A stretch of 53,092 bases of DNA from a virus: the IMG/VR virus record IMGVR_UViG_3300033149_001838, positions 1 to 53,092 of that record; one strand, written 5' to 3'. This document shows, one piece after another, positions 1 to 9,878 of the stretch (position 1 is its first letter; each line of letters starts with the position of its first letter). Position numbers and translations under genes: made by a program. A model generated the notes under the pieces. The model ran no database searches and had not been told where the DNA came from. It saw only the letters and a list, made by a program, of their open reading frames with translations.

Positions 1-243
1 AATCTTTAGTATGTCACTATCTAAGAATCTAATATCATGATCTAAAAATAACCAATATCTTTTACTTGTATTTTTAAACTTTTCACATAATTTATTGAAG
101 TTCTTATTTATGGGAAGATCATCATATTGTAATATGAACATGATATCAGGTAGATACTTCTTGGCAGATAATAATAAATCAGGATAATAAGCATCAGTGT
201 GTGTAAACGTACCCATTACTAGATTTTTTTCTAATATATTCAT
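1..243 (-). CDS. Glycosyltransferase-like protein, N-terminal part (runs off the left edge)
   Basis: The first 81 codons of a leftward gene are present; the rest lies outside the window. The ATG overlaps the stop of the upstream HNH endonuclease as ATGA, so translation is probably coupled. The readable protein has alternating hydrophobic strands and, near residue 70, LFLDHDIRFLD, which resembles the DxD metal and sugar-nucleotide site of GT-A fold glycosyltransferases. That would fit the other sugar genes in this operon. The only visible ribosome site is a weak GAGAG inside the last codons of the upstream endonuclease. The family assignment rests on this short motif and is tentative. Confidence 0.5.
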   Translation of the reverse strand, partial: MNILEKNLVMGTFTHTDAYYPDLLLSAKKYLPDIMFILQYDDLPINKNFNKLCEKFKNTSKRYWLFLDHDIRFLDSDILKI

Positions 244-1658
244 AATTTTTCTCTCAACTCTGAAAGTTTACAGCCATTCTGAGTATGTACTTTCTTGTGG
301 CACTTATCGCATAAAGTCACACCGTTATCAATATCAAGGGACTGAACAGGATCACAAACAATAGGATCAATGTGATGAGCTACTAAGTTATCAGTAGACC
401 CACATATCTGACAAGTATAGTTGTCTCTTGACTTAACTAAATTAGCCCACTCTTTTTGGTGGGGTCTCTTGTAATCTTTGAAGCCTTTGGGATATTTATT
501 CTGCCTATAAACGGGACAGGCTTGCTTACATTTATCTGAACAATAGAATCTATATCCACCATTGGAATTGATAGCATTTCGTCTATTCATAACATCAGAT
601 CTTTTGGGTCTGAACCATTTCTGACAGTTGGAACATCTTACTTGGAGGTAATCTTGATTGTCGGGATCTTTTCTAGTCTCTTCCACAGGCTCCAACTGAT
701 GAGCATAAGTGTCATAGAGAGGTATATTTAGTTTTGAGACTCCACCTTTCCATGTATGAATAGTGCAAATTCTACACCTATGTCCAGATTTAAAGTTTGT
801 AAATGATGTTTTATATCTATGCCCAAATGTGCATTCCAAAAGTAACTTTGTGTTACTATTTTTATGTTCTATTTCATCAGATAAAAGTTTATAGCCATAA
901 CTCTCTATATATTTTTTGGCTCTCAGAAAGTCCTGTTTTTGTCTAATCTCTTTTTTACATATTGGGCATTTTTTATCACTTCTACGAAAACTAGCAAAAT
1001 TCAATTCAAATATGTGATTGTGCTTGCATTTTAGAGTAATCTTGTCATTTTTATGAATTTCACTTTTATTCAACACCTCAAAACCAAATGAATTTATATA
1101 TTTAACAATGTGATCATATGACTTTAACCTTCTACTGCATTCTGGACATTTGTATCCTCTTCTAAGTTCACTAGTAGTTAAAGTAAAAATATGGTTTTTT
1201 GAGCAGCATATAGTATATTTATTTTTATGCTTTGAAATTAATTTATATCCTAATTCTTGTATAATTATTTCAATGCTTATTGGAGGACAGATAGGACATC
1301 TGTTTCCTCTTTTAAAACTATGCAAACTCTGATAAAATTCATGATCATTTTTACATTGTATTAATAACTTGTCATGTGCTCCAGTATATTCTGTAGAAAT
1401 AAGTTGGTAGCCTTTAGATTCTATATATTCTTTTACTTCTTCATATACTAATAACTTACGTTCTCTTGCTAGTTTATTATTACAAATTGCACATCTGCGC
1501 CCCAAACTGAATTTATTATAATTTATTGCTATCTTATGTCCATTTGGGCATGTCAGGACTAACTTCTGTTTATTATCTTTATAACTTCTACTTAATAATT
1601 TATAACCCTCTTTCTCAATTACAGACTTTACATAATCATAAGTGAGTTTTCTGGGTAT
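240..1658 (-). CDS. HNH homing endonuclease with five zinc-ribbon repeats
   Basis: A free-standing homing endonuclease that would cut DNA at alleles lacking it. From the N-terminus it has five repeats of about 55-60 residues (a helix with GYxLLS, then CxxGH, then CPxC; the third is degenerate), a SWKGG-like linker, a Cys-rich segment (CSNCQKWF, YCSDKCKQAC) and a C-terminal HNH nuclease (CxxC, AHHIDP, DNGVTLC, CHKKVH). Sister copies in this window have only three repeats. The start is unusual: the position matching the ATG of the sister genes is ATA (1658-1656), seven bases after a perfect AGGAGG. The only upstream in-frame ATG (1712) lies inside a leader hairpin without a ribosome site. I favour initiation at ATA, or a damaged start codon. 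The 3' end overlaps the next gene. Confidence 0.8.
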   Translation of the reverse strand: MPRKLTYDYVKSVIEKEGYKLLSRSYKDNKQKLVLTCPNGHKIAINYNKFSLGRRCAICNNKLARERKLLVYEEVKEYIESKGYQLISTEYTGAHDKLLIQCKNDHEFYQSLHSFKRGNRCPICPPISIEIIIQELGYKLISKHKNKYTICCSKNHIFTLTTSELRRGYKCPECSRRLKSYDHIVKYINSFGFEVLNKSEIHKNDKITLKCKHNHIFELNFASFRRSDKKCPICKKEIRQKQDFLRAKKYIESYGYKLLSDEIEHKNSNTKLLLECTFGHRYKTSFTNFKSGHRCRICTIHTWKGGVSKLNIPLYDTYAHQLEPVEETRKDPDNQDYLQVRCSNCQKWFRPKRSDVMNRRNAINSNGGYRFYCSDKCKQACPVYRQNKYPKGFKDYKRPHQKEWANLVKSRDNYTCQICGSTDNLVAHHIDPIVCDPVQSLDIDNGVTLCDKCHKKVHTQNGCKLSELREKL

Positions 1659-1665
1659 AGTATTA

Positions 1666-1738
1666 CCTCCTGCATAAGATATTTGGGGCTGAAGGTGATG
1701 CAGCACCTTCATTCAGAGATGATCAGTCTCTTACCCCA
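1666..1738 (-). promoter_or_regulatory. Structured leader RNA, copy A: three-way junction with loop-to-Shine-Dalgarno pseudoknot
   Basis: On the minus strand an outer stem (UGGGG with CCCCA, ends 1738 and 1684) encloses hairpin 1 (AGAGA-CUGAUCA-UCUCU) and hairpin 2 (GAAGGUG-CUGCAU-CACCUUC). The hairpin 2 loop CUGCAU (1703-1698) is complementary to AUGCAG (1675-1670), which overlaps the AGGAGG at 1671-1666. All three stems differ in sequence from the other copies yet keep pairing. Role inferred: translational control of the endonuclease. Confidence 0.8.
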
Positions 1739-1749
1739 CAATTTAGTAT

Positions 1750-1778
1750 ATTATACCATACTTTGGCTAAAATGTCAA
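1750..1778 (-). promoter_or_regulatory. Consensus sigma70 promoter for the HNH gene
   Basis: On the minus strand TTGACA (1778-1773), 17 bp, TATAAT (1755-1750), a perfect consensus. The AT-rich stretch upstream looks like an UP element. A 47-bp stretch (1767-1813) is identical to that of the promoter at 36.9 kb (36916-36962). Transcription should start near 1743, just before the structured leader. Confidence 0.85.
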
Positions 1779-1870
1779 GTAAAAAATGATATTAATTGAA
1801 AATAATTTAACTAGACTTCTAGCAAGATGAGACAGACATTTACAAATTAAAAATCTCTAATAATATCAGG

Positions 1871-3136
1871 CTAATACCTCCACGGGCTGGGATCTGTACA
1901 CACAAGAAACTTGTACAGATATGGTGAATTTCCACTGCCATCACTCTTTAAAATTATTCTCACAATATAGTCAACTCCTGGATTATCTATCACAAGTGTA
2001 GCTTGTCGTCTATCTATATTAGTGCCGATTGTATCATAGACTGTCTGATAACTGTTGCCATTATCAAAACTGACCTCCATCCTAACATAACCATATCCAC
2101 CATTTGTACTATCTTCAAGACTAGCAAATCCTACCATATACTGCGGATCATCATCTTTGAGACTATAAGCTCCTGATGCTGGAGTCCCAGAAACTGTAAG
2201 CGTATCAGATGTATTACTTTCTACATTAAATGTATTAGATGCACTATCTATTAGGGTTAAGTTCTTACACTCATCTGTGAACCAACTTTTGCTACTATCT
2301 GTCAGAAAATTCAGTCCAACATTCGTGCTCGTCCCGGTTTCTACAGTAGTTATATTCTCATAAGTCTTAGACACAAAGCCAAACTCCTTATCTGGAGTAT
2401 CATCTTCACCATTATCTAATTTACTTTGATAAACCCTGGCCTGATTAGGTGAGGGATCAGGAGAAGCTCTTTTACTCTCGTCGTCTAGAGCATCCCATAT
2501 AGCAAATTGTGCCCATGAAATCTGTTGAAAGTTCATTTTCATAAGCTCAAGTTCTATGGCTTTATGGTCTGCATAGTTACTAACAAAGGGATTATCACTA
2601 TTTGATCTCAATTCAAATGTTATGTCACCACTGGAATCTTTGCCCCTGATACCATATATATCACTATCTAGTTCACCAATCAGGATTCTCTCCTGACTGT
2701 TAACAACCATCTGTATTTTGGGTGCTGATGCAAACTCATCTGAGATAGTTAATATCCCTGTCATGATTTCATCTGCCAGTAAGAGAGTAGACGGCCTGAA
2801 CTCATAAATTTGAACTGGACTTGAATCTTCTACATATAATCTAACTACTTTGGCTAAGACAGGACTGGGGAAAACTGCCAAAACTCTGTTGTTTGAATCA
2901 GGAGTAGCTTCCCAATAATCAGATCTAGCAGTATTTTCAGTAGTCTTAGCCGTCAGTTTAAGCCCCGTACCTAAACCATGGTCAGAGCTAGATACTCCAG
3001 CATAGTATGACCATTCGGAACCTACTGGACTATTACTCGTAGCCACATAAAACTTAGCCGTAGTAGAAATCCATAAGATCACTTTCTCAAATTGATATGT
3101 GGTAGGATATTCGTACTGCACAAAAGCCCAACTCAT
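1871..3136 (-). CDS. Tail fibre or tail tip accessory protein
   Basis: A 421-residue protein directly after the J-like tail tip gene, where siphoviruses place receptor-binding fibres. It is rich in Ser, Thr, Asn and Asp and predicted mostly beta. The N-terminal ~120 residues, with a WxxT-type start and a strand reading VVRLYVEDSSPVQIYEF, look like a jelly-roll (discoidin or carbohydrate-binding) domain. Later segments (YVRMEVSFDNGNSYQTVYDTI) resemble beta-sandwich modules found in such fibres. A ribosome site (AGGAGAG) precedes ATG. The role is inferred mainly from position and composition. Confidence 0.6.
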   Translation of the reverse strand: MSWAFVQYEYPTTYQFEKVILWISTTAKFYVATSNSPVGSEWSYYAGVSSSDHGLGTGLKLTAKTTENTARSDYWEATPDSNNRVLAVFPSPVLAKVVRLYVEDSSPVQIYEFRPSTLLLADEIMTGILTISDEFASAPKIQMVVNSQERILIGELDSDIYGIRGKDSSGDITFELRSNSDNPFVSNYADHKAIELELMKMNFQQISWAQFAIWDALDDESKRASPDPSPNQARVYQSKLDNGEDDTPDKEFGFVSKTYENITTVETGTSTNVGLNFLTDSSKSWFTDECKNLTLIDSASNTFNVESNTSDTLTVSGTPASGAYSLKDDDPQYMVGFASLEDSTNGGYGYVRMEVSFDNGNSYQTVYDTIGTNIDRRQATLVIDNPGVDYIVRIILKSDGSGNSPYLYKFLVCTDPSPWRY

Positions 3137-3151
3137 TTAAATAACTCTCCT

Positions 3152-6100
3152 TTAGCCAAAAATCAGTCCTCCACTATCCTTTATTCCATCATGTAGACTG
3201 GTAGGATCACCCGAAGTTTCTCCATTACTGGTTGCTACCAATCTAAATAGGTTTTTTTGTTCAGCAGATACCGTAACGTCTGTTTCAATATAGGGACTCT
3301 CGTTATTATACCAATCCACATCCTTAACTCGGAATAGTATTTGGGGATGTAGGCCATGATTATCCACATCACTTTCTGATAACATATATGTAAACTCATT
3401 GCTATCTAAGTTTGAGTAACTAGACCAATCACTCATAGAAAACTCTGCAAATGCTGCCCATAACTTTCTATCAAAATAATCAAAAAGCCCTGATGGTACT
3501 TCAAAGACTATTTCCAGAGTGTAGGTTTCTCCTCGTATTAAATTAGTATCTAATAGGATTGCTACTCTGTGAGAATTGGAATGGTCAAATTCAACCTGTC
3601 TTTCACTTGTGTTAATGGTAACACCAGTGATAGGGTATACAGCAGCTTCAAATTCTTCATCTGTCCAGGTGGTCCAGGAGCATAGTTGAACTTCTCCATG
3701 TAAGAGGGATACATTTAGAATCTTGGTATCTCTAAACTTGTTATTAGGATCTATCGAATCAGCAGCAATATATATTCTATTGTATTCTGCATCAGCTTCC
3801 CATGTTATGGAGTGTGTTCTAAACAATGATACAGGGTTATCATCAACCCCTCGTATAATCTCCTTCATATCCTCTTGGATTAGCATATAAGAATATTTAT
3901 AATATTTATGGTCTGATTCTCCACTTGCGTCCCAGTAAAATCTGGCTCCACCGAGTAGAGTATCACCGTTTATATTTTGTAATCTATCTGGGGATAAATT
4001 TTCGGCCCTAAACGGGGTGGTACCAGAAGATTCCCTTTCGCCATTGATAACAGTATGTACTATAAAGTAAACAGTATTATACGGATTACCTTCTCTAGAT
4101 GTACCAGCCAAATCCGATAGCATGTCATTCACTGAATAACTATAATAAGCATCTGTAGTCATCACATCTCTCAATATATTAGCAGTATCAGTAGGATCAG
4201 TATGATAGATTTCTACTCTATAGCCTTTTATAAAAACATCACCTGAAGGCTCAAAATCATCCATTGTTACTGGATTCCACTCTAATGTGACAGTTGTATC
4301 ATCAAAATAGTGTTCTCCCTCTGGATCTGCATTTCTTAATCTCAGTTCACTAGGATTTGGCACATAAATTGGTTGGCTAAGGAGAACTTCAACTGTTACT
4401 GGTTCCCCATACCAACCATCAATACAATAACATGAGAATCTGAACGTGTAATATTCATCCCATTCTAGAGTAGGATCAGTATGTGTTATGGGATTTCCTG
4501 GTGGTGAGATATTCTCTAAACTAACCCACCCAGTTATATCATTAGTAGTAATAGATCTTGACACAGAAATCCAGGATACTGGCAGATAATACTCACCAAC
4601 TGGGACCTCAGCATTTATAACCCAACCTTTACGATTTCCTTGCAATTGAACTATATTAATATTGGTTGGTTTTGGTACGGTAGGTCTATAAGGGGGAGGT
4701 ATAGGATCATCAATAATTATAGTTGATGCCTCAGTGTAAACGTCTGTTTGGTGTTCCACCCCAACTACTGATATTTCATCATCATCCGTACGTTCAACAG
4801 CGGTTAATCTAATAGGTTTAACATAGGTATTTAGTTCTCCTAATGTGAATACAGCATCAGTAGCAGGATCATTGTCAGGCCATGACAATAATGGTACAGT
4901 AGTAACTTCATCATTCTGTGACCATCCTGAAGAATCAATAGTGGCAGTCACAAATTCATTAGAATCAGTCTGGTATTTCATTAAATAGGTGGCGGTTGTA
5001 CTGGGTACTGTATAGGCTGAATCTATTTCTATATTTGGATCGCTATAGCTTAGAACCCTTCCCCCATGTCCCCAGCCTGGTAACTGATGCTGAAAATTAA
5101 TTATATCTCCAGCAGTAGCATGTAGAGCATCCAGCCCACATTTAAATTCCACTACTTGGGTACAATTGGTAGCTCTATTAAGATTGTATATAGCCTCTCT
5201 TCTAGCCCGATGAAAATTAGTTATACCTTTTAAACCAATAGTTATTTCATTAAGTTTGGGTATAGTGTTTGAGCTAGTCTTGGCAATTACATTTCTAAGT
5301 TCATAATCCCGTTCCGCATCTGCATAATTCGCAATAACTTTATACGGGACGTTAGATATGGGGGTAAAAGTCTCTTTGAAGCTACCTTTAATGATATTTC
5401 CCATCGTTAGAGTATGGACAGGAGTTTCATCTTTGTCTATTATAAAATTGAACTTTCCATCAAACCATACAGGCCAACACCTAAAAGCATTGCACATTTC
5501 CATTAGAGCTGTTAGGGCTGATTGCTCTCCTTCTAGTACTCCATTATATGTGTGATAATGTTGTCTAGAAGTCTCAACTGCGATACTTACCTGTGTTATG
5601 TTGCCTGAAAAAAATGGCCCTGTCGGATTACTTGTAACCATTATACGAATAGAATTTATATTAGAATACTGCCAATTATCAACAGAAAAGGTTACAGTTT
5701 CCTCACTATCCTTCATAAGAGCTTCAGTAGAGTATAGATGATAAGTCTGGCCATTTGGGGAACATGCTGCTACCTCCAAAAAGATGTTACTTTGGGTCAT
5801 TTCAGAATAATCTATACTAAATGTATATTTATCTCCCAACACAAACTTGTAGTAAGTTCCTAAACGAAATGTATATGTCCATGTAGTTCCATCAAATATA
5901 ACATGTCTCTCAGAAGTAGATAAGTCAGTGTGATCTCCTGTTTCTATACGACTCACAAATGTATCATCCGTACCATTAATCCACCAATCACAGAGGTCTT
6001 TGGTATATGGCTGCCAAACCCTATGACATTCTTTTATAGCCTCTATAATACCAGCATCATACAGATCTGATTCAGATATATAGTCACCTAGACCATATCT

Positions 6101-8062
6101 TGTGGAGATAAGAACATCTCTGACACAGAGCATGGCATTGTCCGAATAGGCCGTTGTATACGTAGACTCATCCCAAGCTGTTACAGCATTTCCGTCTGCA
6201 TCTTCCCATTGGCTACTAGTGTCATTCCAAAATACATCCTCAAAAGCAGTATCATCAAAGCCTGATGGCACTTCTATTTTCTGTCCTCTCAGAAGGGTCA
6301 CTACATTAGGAATACCGCCAGATAACTGTCCAGTGGCTTTTATTCTTAGACCTAACAGAGCTGTATTAGGATAAATATATTTTCCCTGATTTACTTCCGT
6401 AACAGACTTTAATATCAGGTCATTTGCTACAGTTGGAGCGTCCGTGGCTGGGTCTCTACGACTTATTCTTATATCATATACATTCCTACCAGTTTCTCCC
6501 CCTAGATCTGGGTTATTAAAATCTATTGTAGCCGTGGTCCATGTACCAGTTCTTTGATTATCCCGTATCACCCAATACTCAGTTGGCGATTGTTCAGCAT
6601 ACAGATAAACAGATGCACCTATTAATTTAAATATAGCATCATCGGTGTATACCTCCAGAGATACCAGATAATCTCTTACAATTATATCGTCTATATGTGT
6701 GGTATACTGGATCAAGTCAAAATCGTACTGTATGCGTCCCTCTACTTCTCCACTATAAAGTATATCTCCCTCAGTAGTATCACCTTCATAAACTTCATAG
6801 TCATACCTTATTCTCCAATAAGTCTGATAAGGCCAGGGTTGATCGGTTTCTTTCGTAACATTGGTTATTTTTAATGTATAACTAGAGGGTATTCTGTCTA
6901 TCCAAGTAGTATATCCATCTTCAAATCTAGGTACACTCCCCTGTTTTAACAATTTTACAGAATTACTATTATCCTCTTCAAATACAGCAGTGTACAAGTT
7001 TTGTGGCTGAATCTCAGTGTAATAATCATCATCTTGTGTAGTTTCTTTATACTCTATTTTATAGTACACTGATTCATCTATAAACTCACCATCTTTATAT
7101 TTATATAGTGCTGGTGATTTTATTTGTAACTTAACCATATCAACAGGCTTAGAAGTAGTATATATTACTTCCTCATTATCATCTTTAGTACCTATAGCAC
7201 TTCCAACATCAAACTGCATTTTTTCACTGTCAAAATAAGGTATTCTATTTTGAGCAAATGGATAGTATTCATTCCTGGTATCCTCGGTATCACCAATATC
7301 ATTTGTTCCAGTGCGATACCACCAAGTTACCTCCTGAAAATTATGTAATGGTTGATCGTTTATCTCAATGGCAGGATTTTTATAATCCTCACTAGTCTTA
7401 TCAGATGTACTACACACAGACGTATGGTCATTCTCTTGAACTATACCATCTATCTCTCCTTCACAAAGAGCCAGTAATAAATATAAATAGTTATCCTTAC
7501 TGTTCTCAGTCTCAGTAAATACTGATATGACATTGCCCCCAACTTTATGAGTACCATATACAACTGGTATGGGAGAATTATATTTAGCGGTAGATTTTAT
7601 GCCTGTCCAATTATAAGTATTAGTTTCTCTTCCTCCTGCGGTAAGTTTAGGCAGATCGGGTTGGAGTAGCAGTTGCATAGCACCACCCAGTGCCATAGAG
7701 GCCCCAACCATAATCACGCCTTTCCACATAGCTGCTGTAAGACCTAGTGTTTGAGGAGCCATTATACCTATGGCAATGAGTGCTACTCCTAGAAGAAGTT
7801 GTATAAAACCACCCCTACCACCAGCTATTTCGGGAGTTATGACTATTTCGTCCTGATCTTTAACCAGACATGTACCCCAAGAATCAACAGGTAACTCTTC
7901 CCCATTAAGATACACAACTACCTTATGTTTCATAACAAGGTCATATATCTCATCATCTTGTTGTCTAGCATATTCTGCTGCACAATGTACGAAATGTGGA
8001 TTATCTACATACACAAATTCCGTATCTTCATCCAACAGGTTTCTATACGTAACTAATGCCAA
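3152..8062 (-). CDS. Tail tip protein, fused lambda gpI-like and gpJ-like (central fibre, host specificity)
   Basis: A 1636-residue tail tip protein. Residues ~1-80 resemble the ubiquitin-like part of lambda gpI (VVYLNGEELP, then an acidic VITPEIAGG end). A glycine-rich hydrophobic region (~85-135, GGFIQLLLGVALIAIGIMAP and GASMALGGAMQLLL) also matches gpI. The gpJ core begins near ~150 with PIPVVYGTHKVGGNVISVF and continues with LLALCEGEIDGI. The middle carries a DLCDWWINGTDDT insertion-like region, and the C-terminal half holds several fibronectin-like repeats (LEWDEYYTFRF, VTLEWNPVTMDD). In lambda I and J are separate genes, so this is a natural fusion. It forms the tail tip and contacts the receptor. 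It lies between the gpK-like peptidase and the fibre gene. Confidence 0.85.
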   Translation of the reverse strand: MALVTYRNLLDEDTEFVYVDNPHFVHCAAEYARQQDDEIYDLVMKHKVVVYLNGEELPVDSWGTCLVKDQDEIVITPEIAGGRGGFIQLLLGVALIAIGIMAPQTLGLTAAMWKGVIMVGASMALGGAMQLLLQPDLPKLTAGGRETNTYNWTGIKSTAKYNSPIPVVYGTHKVGGNVISVFTETENSKDNYLYLLLALCEGEIDGIVQENDHTSVCSTSDKTSEDYKNPAIEINDQPLHNFQEVTWWYRTGTNDIGDTEDTRNEYYPFAQNRIPYFDSEKMQFDVGSAIGTKDDNEEVIYTTSKPVDMVKLQIKSPALYKYKDGEFIDESVYYKIEYKETTQDDDYYTEIQPQNLYTAVFEEDNSNSVKLLKQGSVPRFEDGYTTWIDRIPSSYTLKITNVTKETDQPWPYQTYWRIRYDYEVYEGDTTEGDILYSGEVEGRIQYDFDLIQYTTHIDDIIVRDYLVSLEVYTDDAIFKLIGASVYLYAEQSPTEYWVIRDNQRTGTWTTATIDFNNPDLGGETGRNVYDIRISRRDPATDAPTVANDLILKSVTEVNQGKYIYPNTALLGLRIKATGQLSGGIPNVVTLLRGQKIEVPSGFDDTAFEDVFWNDTSSQWEDADGNAVTAWDESTYTTAYSDNAMLCVRDVLISTRYGLGDYISESDLYDAGIIEAIKECHRVWQPYTKDLCDWWINGTDDTFVSRIETGDHTDLSTSERHVIFDGTTWTYTFRLGTYYKFVLGDKYTFSIDYSEMTQSNIFLEVAACSPNGQTYHLYSTEALMKDSEETVTFSVDNWQYSNINSIRIMVTSNPTGPFFSGNITQVSIAVETSRQHYHTYNGVLEGEQSALTALMEMCNAFRCWPVWFDGKFNFIIDKDETPVHTLTMGNIIKGSFKETFTPISNVPYKVIANYADAERDYELRNVIAKTSSNTIPKLNEITIGLKGITNFHRARREAIYNLNRATNCTQVVEFKCGLDALHATAGDIINFQHQLPGWGHGGRVLSYSDPNIEIDSAYTVPSTTATYLMKYQTDSNEFVTATIDSSGWSQNDEVTTVPLLSWPDNDPATDAVFTLGELNTYVKPIRLTAVERTDDDEISVVGVEHQTDVYTEASTIIIDDPIPPPYRPTVPKPTNINIVQLQGNRKGWVINAEVPVGEYYLPVSWISVSRSITTNDITGWVSLENISPPGNPITHTDPTLEWDEYYTFRFSCYCIDGWYGEPVTVEVLLSQPIYVPNPSELRLRNADPEGEHYFDDTTVTLEWNPVTMDDFEPSGDVFIKGYRVEIYHTDPTDTANILRDVMTTDAYYSYSVNDMLSDLAGTSREGNPYNTVYFIVHTVINGERESSGTTPFRAENLSPDRLQNINGDTLLGGARFYWDASGESDHKYYKYSYMLIQEDMKEIIRGVDDNPVSLFRTHSITWEADAEYNRIYIAADSIDPNNKFRDTKILNVSLLHGEVQLCSWTTWTDEEFEAAVYPITGVTINTSERQVEFDHSNSHRVAILLDTNLIRGETYTLEIVFEVPSGLFDYFDRKLWAAFAEFSMSDWSSYSNLDSNEFTYMLSESDVDNHGLHPQILFRVKDVDWYNNESPYIETDVTVSAEQKNLFRLVATSNGETSGDPTSLHDGIKDSGGLIFG

Positions 8063-8064
8063 TG

Positions 8065-8478
8065 TTATACAACTCCTTTATATCTCACAGCAGCATACAA
8101 TCTTTCTTCAAATGGAGTTCCATTCAACCGTTCTACCCTAGAGGTACTTCTCTCTTCTACATGAATAAATTTATTATTGCCAATATACATTCCAATGTGA
8201 TCGGCAATCTTACTCCCATTATATCTAGTAAATATTAAGCCATCATATACTTTATAGGGCGCATCAACTCTGTACCACAAAGTGTCTATATTATTTGTTA
8301 TTTGCTTACCTTTTTCTTTATACCAAGTCTTACTATCATAACCAATATGATTCAACTTGGGTAGTTCTATACCCAATTCTTCTTTATATATTAAATATAC
8401 CAGGCCAAAGCAGTCTGTACCGTTTTTTGTTACTCCACTTTTCATATATGGTATATCTATGTATTTAGCAAAATTCAT
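8065..8478 (-). CDS. NlpC/P60 cell-wall endopeptidase, lambda gpK-like
   Basis: A 137-residue cysteine peptidase of the NlpC/P60 fold. The nucleophile cysteine is in NGTDCFGLVYLIY (~residue 22), the catalytic histidine in ADHIGMYIGN (~95), and a third polar residue in KFIHVEE (~107). Family members cut peptidoglycan peptides and help the tail cross the wall. Lambda gpK has an extra N-terminal JAMM domain that is absent here. Neighbours are gpL-like upstream and gpI/J-like downstream with almost no spacing, matching lambda order M-L-K-I-J. Confidence 0.88.
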   Translation of the reverse strand: MNFAKYIDIPYMKSGVTKNGTDCFGLVYLIYKEELGIELPKLNHIGYDSKTWYKEKGKQITNNIDTLWYRVDAPYKVYDGLIFTRYNGSKIADHIGMYIGNNKFIHVEERSTSRVERLNGTPFEERLYAAVRYKGVV

Positions 8479-8480
8479 AA

Positions 8481-9185
8481 CTACCTCGAAATATAGATTC
8501 CAGACCTTGTTATAGACAAAAATCCACCATACCTACTAGCATTATTTCTGGTTCTACAATTTTCTATACTTAAATCACAAGTAGGGTATAGTGTATAGCT
8601 AGTAGCAGAAACACCACATTCAGTGGAATTATACTCCCATTGACATTCATGACTGAATGTTCTTCTAGGCAATCTGGCTCTTTTAATGTCGAATTTGGAT
8701 TTACAACTAAATGTAATAGCCTGCTCAGTAGATTGGGCTGAGTCTACGTAGAACTTTTCTTTGATATAGGCATTCTTATCTGGAGTTGATCCTATAAATT
8801 TGTAGTTATCACTATCAGACGGTAAATATCTAGCAAATGTAGTTATAGCATAGATATCCCTGCCCCTGAGATACTCTTGAGAATGCAATATAGGCTCTAG
8901 TGTCCTATCTATGTTTGGTATGGATAGTGAAATACCAGTTATTTCTCCCTCTATATTAGACTTAATTACATCTCCTTGAATAGGAATACCAGTATATACG
9001 GTTGTAGCTGAAGTAACATTGCCACTGGAGTCTAATTGATATCCCACAATATCATGATTCCAATCTGCATAATACTGATAATCTACACCAGACTGAGACG
9101 CATTAATTACATACAGATGAATAGCATCTAAACCTTCAGTTTCTGTCTGTAACTCTGATATTGAGGCATTTAAATCATAAGACAT
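8481..9185 (-). CDS. Minor tail protein, lambda gpL-like (four-cysteine C-terminus)
   Basis: A 234-residue tail tip protein. The C-terminal ~60 residues carry the signature seen in lambda gpL and DUF2163-type proteins: spaced cysteines (SHECQWEYNSTECG, then YPTCDLSIENC) followed by RxxNASRYGGFLS. In lambda gpL the cysteines bind an iron-sulfur cluster; this is inferred here by motif. It links the tail tube end to the tip. The gene lies between the gpM-like and gpK-like genes. Confidence 0.75.
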   Translation of the reverse strand: MSYDLNASISELQTETEGLDAIHLYVINASQSGVDYQYYADWNHDIVGYQLDSSGNVTSATTVYTGIPIQGDVIKSNIEGEITGISLSIPNIDRTLEPILHSQEYLRGRDIYAITTFARYLPSDSDNYKFIGSTPDKNAYIKEKFYVDSAQSTEQAITFSCKSKFDIKRARLPRRTFSHECQWEYNSTECGVSATSYTLYPTCDLSIENCRTRNNASRYGGFLSITRSGIYISR

Positions 9186-9194
9186 AAGAACTCC

Positions 9195-9866
9195 TTATAG
9201 GCTAGGGTATTTACTGGTAAATGTAATAGTTCCAGACCTCATAAAACCACCATCATTTGTCAAATCTATATCTTGAGGTATATAGGGTCCTTTTTTAAAG
9301 CTATTTAATGGATTAGGAGAACAGTAGACTTCATAAACTGGATATATCTTAGCATAACTATTAGCATCAGATAGAGACAAATCACCATAGGATGTATTAA
9401 ATATAATAAACGAATTAGTAGTTATACTATCATAAGATCCAAATTGGAAGCCATAGTTACTAGCATATACAAACGCATATACTTTTGAATTCACCCAATA
9501 CCGTGTATCTGGTATATAGACTTTCCAATCACTACCGGATAATGTGATAGATGTTGGTGTTATACCCCTAGATAAATCCACCACATAGAAAGAATATAAG
9601 CCATTCTCAGCAATATAGTTAACAAAATGCTCTATCTGGTTATATTCCCTAGCAAATATATTATTGTAATCATATGTTATTGAAAGATATGGATTGGCCT
9701 TTTTTCTGGTAGATATAGTTTGCTGCTCAAATACAGATGTTAGTATATTGGGGACATCTCTTGACATAACCCCATTATTAGGTTCAAAATATGAGTATGA
9801 TATACTACCTATAATACCATCATTAGACCCAGGTGATACAGTCCCTATTGGAAATAAGTTAGCCAT
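9195..9866 (-). CDS. Minor tail protein, gpM-like by position
   Basis: A 223-residue beta-rich protein directly downstream of the tape measure, where lambda has gpM. The C-terminal strand FMRSGTITFTSKYPSL is typical of distal tail or tip adaptor proteins. No catalytic motif is seen. Assignment as the first tip protein at the tail end is from gene order, not from residue signatures. Confidence 0.6.
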   Translation of the reverse strand: MANLFPIGTVSPGSNDGIIGSISYSYFEPNNGVMSRDVPNILTSVFEQQTISTRKKANPYLSITYDYNNIFAREYNQIEHFVNYIAENGLYSFYVVDLSRGITPTSITLSGSDWKVYIPDTRYWVNSKVYAFVYASNYGFQFGSYDSITTNSFIIFNTSYGDLSLSDANSYAKIYPVYEVYCSPNPLNSFKKGPYIPQDIDLTNDGGFMRSGTITFTSKYPSL

Positions 9867-9878
9867 TAAATCAACTCC

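Noticed and set aside
1656-1712. ATG at 1712 as start of the HNH gene
   Set aside because: It is inside hairpin 2 of the leader RNA with no ribosome site, and the extra residues have no match in sister proteins.
1684-1738. Hammerhead ribozyme suggested by the CUGAUCA loop
   Set aside because: The sequence is in a hairpin loop rather than at the junction, differs in other copies, and no GAAA core is present.
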